Below the pieces are notes generated by a model, which was not told the DNA's origin, searched no databases, and worked only from the letters and a program-made list of their open reading frames with translations. The position numbers and the translations under genes were made by a program. A stretch of 17,450 nt of DNA, from assembly GCA_900550415.1 (NCBI GenBank), contig URSO01000048.1, forward strand, positions 1 to 17,450, in the 5' to 3' direction. The stretch comes from an uncultured Collinsella sp. GTDB lineage: Bacteria > Actinomycetota > Coriobacteriia > Coriobacteriales > Coriobacteriaceae. Below, in pieces: positions 15,293-17,450 of the stretch; position 1 is the stretch's first letter, and each line of letters starts with the position of its first letter.

Positions 15293-15781
15293 CTAGAAGC
15301 CAAACTGACCGCGGAACTTGGGCCACTCACCGATGGACTTCTCCTTGATAAGGGCGAACTCGACCGTGTAGCCGGCGTTGGTGAGATCCTCGAGCGCCTG
15401 GGCCTCTTCCTGCGTGATCGACTGGTTGTTGCCGAGCTTGGTGGCGCCGGGACGGTCGTTGCAGGGGCCGACGATGATATGGCGCATACCCGGATCGAAC
15501 CCGAAGTCGACGAGAAGCTCCTTCATGTCCTGCGGGTTCTTGGTAATCAGGAAGTACTTGGTCGGAGACTTGATAACCTTCTCGGAGACCTCCTTGAAGT
15601 GCTCCTTGGTCCACACGAACGTCTTCTTGCCCGAGGCACTCTTGTAGGCCTCCTTGAGCACGGGATTGGACGCCGCGGCGTCGTTGACGGCGATAAGACC
15701 GTCGCAGGGATACTCGAGGGCCCAACGGGTAACGGTCTGTCCATGGATCATACGGTCGTCAATGCGGATGAACGAAATCAT
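15293..15781 (-). CDS. Mannose-family PTS phosphotransferase component IIB
   Basis: A 162-residue cytoplasmic protein that takes phosphate from IIA and gives it to the incoming sugar. The N-terminal IRIDDRMIHGQTVTRW (5-20) is the classical EIIB (Man/Sor) active-site loop, with His13 phosphorylated. Length and the HIIVGP segment fit the family. AAGGGAG lies five bases from the ATG. It is second in the IIA-IIB-IIC-IID operon. IIA and IIB are separate proteins here, unlike the fused IIAB (ManX) of Escherichia coli. Confidence 0.96.
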   Translation of the reverse strand: MISFIRIDDRMIHGQTVTRWALEYPCDGLIAVNDAAASNPVLKEAYKSASGKKTFVWTKEHFKEVSEKVIKSPTKYFLITKNPQDMKELLVDFGFDPGMRHIIVGPCNDRPGATKLGNNQSITQEEAQALEDLTNAGYTVEFALIKEKSIGEWPKFRGQFGF

Positions 15782-15803
15782 GCGTTCTCCCTTTCCTTAT
15801 CAC

Positions 15804-15828
15804 CGGGGGTCTTTCCTCTTAACCCCCG
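15804..15828 (-). other. Intercistronic hairpin between IIA and IIB
   Basis: CGGGGGT (15804-15810) pairs with ACCCCCG (15822-15828) across an 11-nt loop, in the 79-bp gap between the IIA stop and the IIB start. The stem is very GC-rich but has no U-run. It may protect or process the mRNA and so set the ratio of IIA to the other components. Confidence 0.5.
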
Positions 15829-15860
15829 CTCCATCACAAAAATTGGGGCGGATGCGCTGC

Positions 15861-16295
15861 CTAGATGTCGTCGTCCTCGTCATCGGCGTCATCGGTCGGG
15901 ACAACGAGCTCGGACATACCGTTCTTGCCCTCCTGCAGCATCATCTGCTTGAGGGAATCCAGGTCCATGGTGGCAAGCCCCATCATGGCAGTCATAGCCA
16001 TGGGCAGATTCATACCGCCGAAGGCAATGGTGTGGGCGAGCAGGCCCTTCTCGGCCAGCGTGTTCATGGCATTGGTGAGCGGCGATCCGCCCAGGATGTC
16101 ACCAAGCAGGACAACCTCGTCATCGGCGGTAACGGGAGCGAGCATCGCCTTGACGTTCTCGACATACTCGTCAGCGCCCATGCCGTCCACGAGACTCGTC
16201 GACAAGATGTTCGGGGCGTCATTGCCGAGCATCTTGAGGACACTGTGCAGTCCGGGAGCGAGCGTTCCGTGACTGACCATTACCAGATACCGCAT
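15861..16295 (-). CDS. Mannose-family PTS phosphotransferase component IIA
   Basis: A 144-residue cytoplasmic protein receiving phosphate from HPr. MVSHGTLAPGL (6-16) carries the phosphorylated His9, and DEVVLLGDILGGSPLTNA is the typical EIIA-Man central segment. The C-terminus DDADDEDDDI is a long acidic tail resembling that of IIC in the same operon. The start is ATG at 16295 with GAGGAG five bases upstream; an in-frame extension to 16367 lacks such a site and would run through the leader hairpin. It is the first gene of the operon, divergent from the GntR-type regulator, with operator-like sites 87-133 bp upstream. Confidence 0.94.
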   Translation of the reverse strand: MRYLVMVSHGTLAPGLHSVLKMLGNDAPNILSTSLVDGMGADEYVENVKAMLAPVTADDEVVLLGDILGGSPLTNAMNTLAEKGLLAHTIAFGGMNLPMAMTAMMGLATMDLDSLKQMMLQEGKNGMSELVVPTDDADDEDDDI

Positions 16296-16313
16296 GCGGT
16301 CTCCTCTCGACCT

Positions 16314-16330
16314 GCCGTGTGTCGCACGGC
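16314..16330 (-). other. Leader hairpin of the PTS operon
   Basis: GCCGTG (16314-16319) and CACGGC (16325-16330) form a 6-bp stem with a 5-nt loop, about 8 bp upstream of the IIA ribosome binding site. Read on the plus strand, T-rich sequence follows (TTTGCTTTTT), so it could also weakly stop rightward transcription. Confidence 0.4.
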
Positions 16331-16365
16331 TTTGCTTTTTGCTGAGATTATTGTTGCGCCGGGGC

Positions 16366-16377
16366 ATGTTCGGTACA
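16366..16377 (-). promoter_or_regulatory. TGTACCGAACAT word upstream of the PTS operon
   Basis: Exact copy, in the same orientation, of the word at 12032-12043 upstream of the GH31 gene. It lies 71 bp from the IIA ATG and between that gene and the large inverted repeat. It is a candidate shared regulatory site. Confidence 0.4.
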
Positions 16378-16381
16378 AGAA

Positions 16382-16404
16382 AATAGTTGCGAACGGCAAC
16401 TATT
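16382..16404. promoter_or_regulatory. Perfect 9+9 bp inverted repeat, probable operator
   Basis: AATAGTTGC (16382-16390), a 5-bp spacer and GCAACTATT (16396-16404) are perfectly symmetrical. The site lies between the divergent PTS operon and the GntR-type gene. Size and symmetry suit a dimeric repressor. The adjacent GntR/UTRA protein is the obvious candidate by analogy with other divergently arranged GntR-sugar operons; this is inference. Confidence 0.75.
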
Positions 16405-16409
16405 CATCG

Positions 16410-16428
16410 GTTAACGGTAGCAACGATT
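16410..16428. promoter_or_regulatory. Second GTTAA-N5-GCAAC site beside the main operator
   Basis: GTTAAC-GGTA-GCAAC-GATT has the same half-site order and spacing as the main inverted repeat, centred 24 bp away, roughly two helical turns. It closely matches the site upstream of the marR-type gene. It could allow co-operative binding. Confidence 0.5.
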
Positions 16429-16429
16429 T

Positions 16430-16457
16430 TTGTGCCTAAATTATTTTTTCTTATAAT
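16430..16457 (+). promoter_or_regulatory. Candidate promoter of the GntR-type gene
   Basis: A perfect TATAAT (16452-16457) lies 16 bp from a partial -35, TTGTGC (16430-16435), in a markedly AT-rich stretch. It would give a leader of about 140 nt. The two operator-like sites lie immediately upstream, so a bound regulator could affect this promoter as well as the PTS one. The rest of the intergenic region, 16458-16590, shows no other feature. Confidence 0.5.
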
Positions 16458-16603
16458 TATTTTTAAAATAGCAGGTAGATTGCCTGATAAATGTTTTATG
16501 TTCCTTATGCACCATACATACCAGCAAGAATCGGGCCTGGCATCTCCGGTTTGCCCCGCAGTGTCAGACCATGTCACGTACGCCCACGACATGGAGGTAC
16601 CCC

Positions 16604-17386
16604 ATGGATATGATCTCGTTTCTCGCCTCCGAACCCTTCGACCGCAGCGGTGATACGCCGCTCTATGTCCAGCTTAAACATCGAATCGCTCTGCTTATCG
16701 CCAGCCAGGCGTTCGACACCAAGACGCCGCTGCCACGCGAGCTCGAAATCTGTGAGCGGCTGGAGTTATCGCGCGCGACCGTGCGCCGTTGCTTCCAAGA
16801 TCTCGTCATCGAGGGGCGCGTGGTGCGCAAGCGCGGCCAGGGCACGTTCATCAAGCCCCAAACTTCAGCACCCGGCATCGACCTGGCCCTGAATTTCAGC
16901 GCGCGGATGCGCGAAGCGGGACGGGTTCCGAGCTCGCAGATTCTCGCCTTTTCAAGCATACCGGCCGTCCGCGGCATCGCCTCCGGGCTCAAAGTGCCCG
17001 AAGGGATACCCGTCTGGGAGATTCGCCGCCTGCGTCTCGCCAACGACAAACCCATGGAGCTCAACTACGTCTATATCCCCGTGTCACTTTGCCCCGAGCT
17101 CACGCGCAAAGACGTGGATGGCTCGCTCTACGCCTACATCGCGGAAAAGACCGGCATCCTGCCCGCAAGCGTCGATGCCGTCTACGAGACAGTCAACCTC
17201 GACAAGCATGAGGCGCGTCTTTTGGGACAGAACACCGGTAAGGCGGCGATGCGCATCGTGCGTTCGACCTACGACAAGACGGGAACCCCGTTCGAGGTAG
17301 GCGTGCTCATCAGCTGCGACGGTCAGGCAAAGCTGCACGTGCACATCGCCGCCGACAAAACAACCTTCACCGCCACAGCCCAATAA
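16604..17386 (+). CDS. GntR-family regulator with UTRA effector domain
   Basis: A 260-residue one-component regulator of the HutC subfamily. The N-terminal winged helix (about 15-84) contains LPRELEICERLELSRATVRRC (43-63) and the wing GRVVRKRGQGTFI (71-83), typical of GntR. The C-terminal UTRA domain (about 98-250) binds small effectors, often sugar phosphates: WEIRRLRLAN, MELNYVYIP, then LGQNTGKAAMRIVRSTYDKTG. The start is ATG at 16604 with GGAGG six bases upstream; upstream in-frame codons to 16571 lack a comparable site. Divergent orientation from the PTS operon suggests it senses the phosphorylated sugar that this PTS delivers and controls the operon through the inverted repeats between them. 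NagR/AgaR-like roles are possible but not shown. Confidence 0.93.
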   Translation: MDMISFLASEPFDRSGDTPLYVQLKHRIALLIASQAFDTKTPLPRELEICERLELSRATVRRCFQDLVIEGRVVRKRGQGTFIKPQTSAPGIDLALNFSARMREAGRVPSSQILAFSSIPAVRGIASGLKVPEGIPVWEIRRLRLANDKPMELNYVYIPVSLCPELTRKDVDGSLYAYIAEKTGILPASVDAVYETVNLDKHEARLLGQNTGKAAMRIVRSTYDKTGTPFEVGVLISCDGQAKLHVHIAADKTTFTATAQ

Positions 17387-17395
17387 ATCCAAAAC

Positions 17396-17440
17396 GTGGG
17401 CGCCGTCGTTCAAACGAACGACGGCGCCCACACTCATTTT
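17396..17440 (+). terminator. Terminator of the GntR-type gene
   Basis: A perfect 15-bp stem GTGGGCGCCGTCGTT (17396-17410) with AACGACGGCGCCCAC (17417-17431) and a 6-nt loop begins 10 bp after the stop codon. The T-run (TTTT at 17437-17440) is set back a few bases, so termination may be less sharp than for the other terminators here. Confidence 0.8.
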
Positions 17441-17450
17441 CTATTCAGCC

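Noticed and set aside
16414..16440. Possible sigma-54 promoter (GGCAC...TTGC on the minus strand) for the PTS operon, as in some mannose PTS operons
   Set aside because: The spacing between GG and GC is 13 bases instead of the required 10, no LevR-type activator gene is present, and actinobacteria generally lack RpoN.

Overview
The window looks like a chromosomal segment from a high-GC, gut-type Gram-positive actinobacterium, most like Collinsella or another Coriobacteriia member. This is an inference from GC-rich coding DNA, AGGAG-type ribosome binding sites, a class B sortase, an IPxTG-anchored wall protein with FIVAR repeats, a mannose-family PTS and the [4Fe-4S] type of PurF. No database search was possible. 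I see no rRNA, tRNA, CRISPR array, transposase or prophage gene.

Left part (1-5470): purF is on the minus strand with its own terminator. Divergent from it is a plus-strand multi-spanning membrane protein of the putative type IV ABC-transporter (CmpB/DUF1113) family. A bidirectional terminator separates that gene from a minus-strand run, purE, then a class B sortase, then a short MoaE-like protein. These three are closely spaced and probably co-transcribed.

Middle (5477-12944): one 6.4-kb minus-strand gene encodes a 2137-residue secreted, wall-anchored GH31 glycosidase. Its modules are GH31, FN3, CBM32-like, dockerin-like, cohesin-like, a second galactose-binding-like domain, Big_2-like, FIVAR, a third F5/8C-like domain, two more FIVARs, then IPNTG, a membrane segment and a basic tail. 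The best guess is an alpha-N-acetylgalactosaminidase acting on host mucin-type glycans. Its leader carries a run of ten G in the loop of a hairpin, a candidate slippage (phase-variation) site. A 515-bp non-coding region rich in palindromes separates it from a marR-type regulator gene, whose coding sequence contains an A8 run.

Right part (12945-17450): a small two-helix membrane protein is followed by a complete mannose-family PTS operon, IIA-IIB-IIC-IID, ending in a strong terminator. A GntR/UTRA regulator is divergent from it. The shared intergenic region holds a perfect 9+9 bp inverted repeat (AATAGTTGC-N5-GCAACTATT) and a related site next to it. A third related site lies upstream of marR. 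A 12-bp word, TGTACCGAACAT, occurs 71-80 bp upstream of both the PTS operon and the GH31 gene, in the same orientation.

Taken together, the right two thirds can be read as a glycan-foraging locus: a surface enzyme releases a sugar, a PTS imports it, and one or two nearby regulators co-ordinate them. The co-regulation and the sugar identity are inferences from sequence motifs and context.
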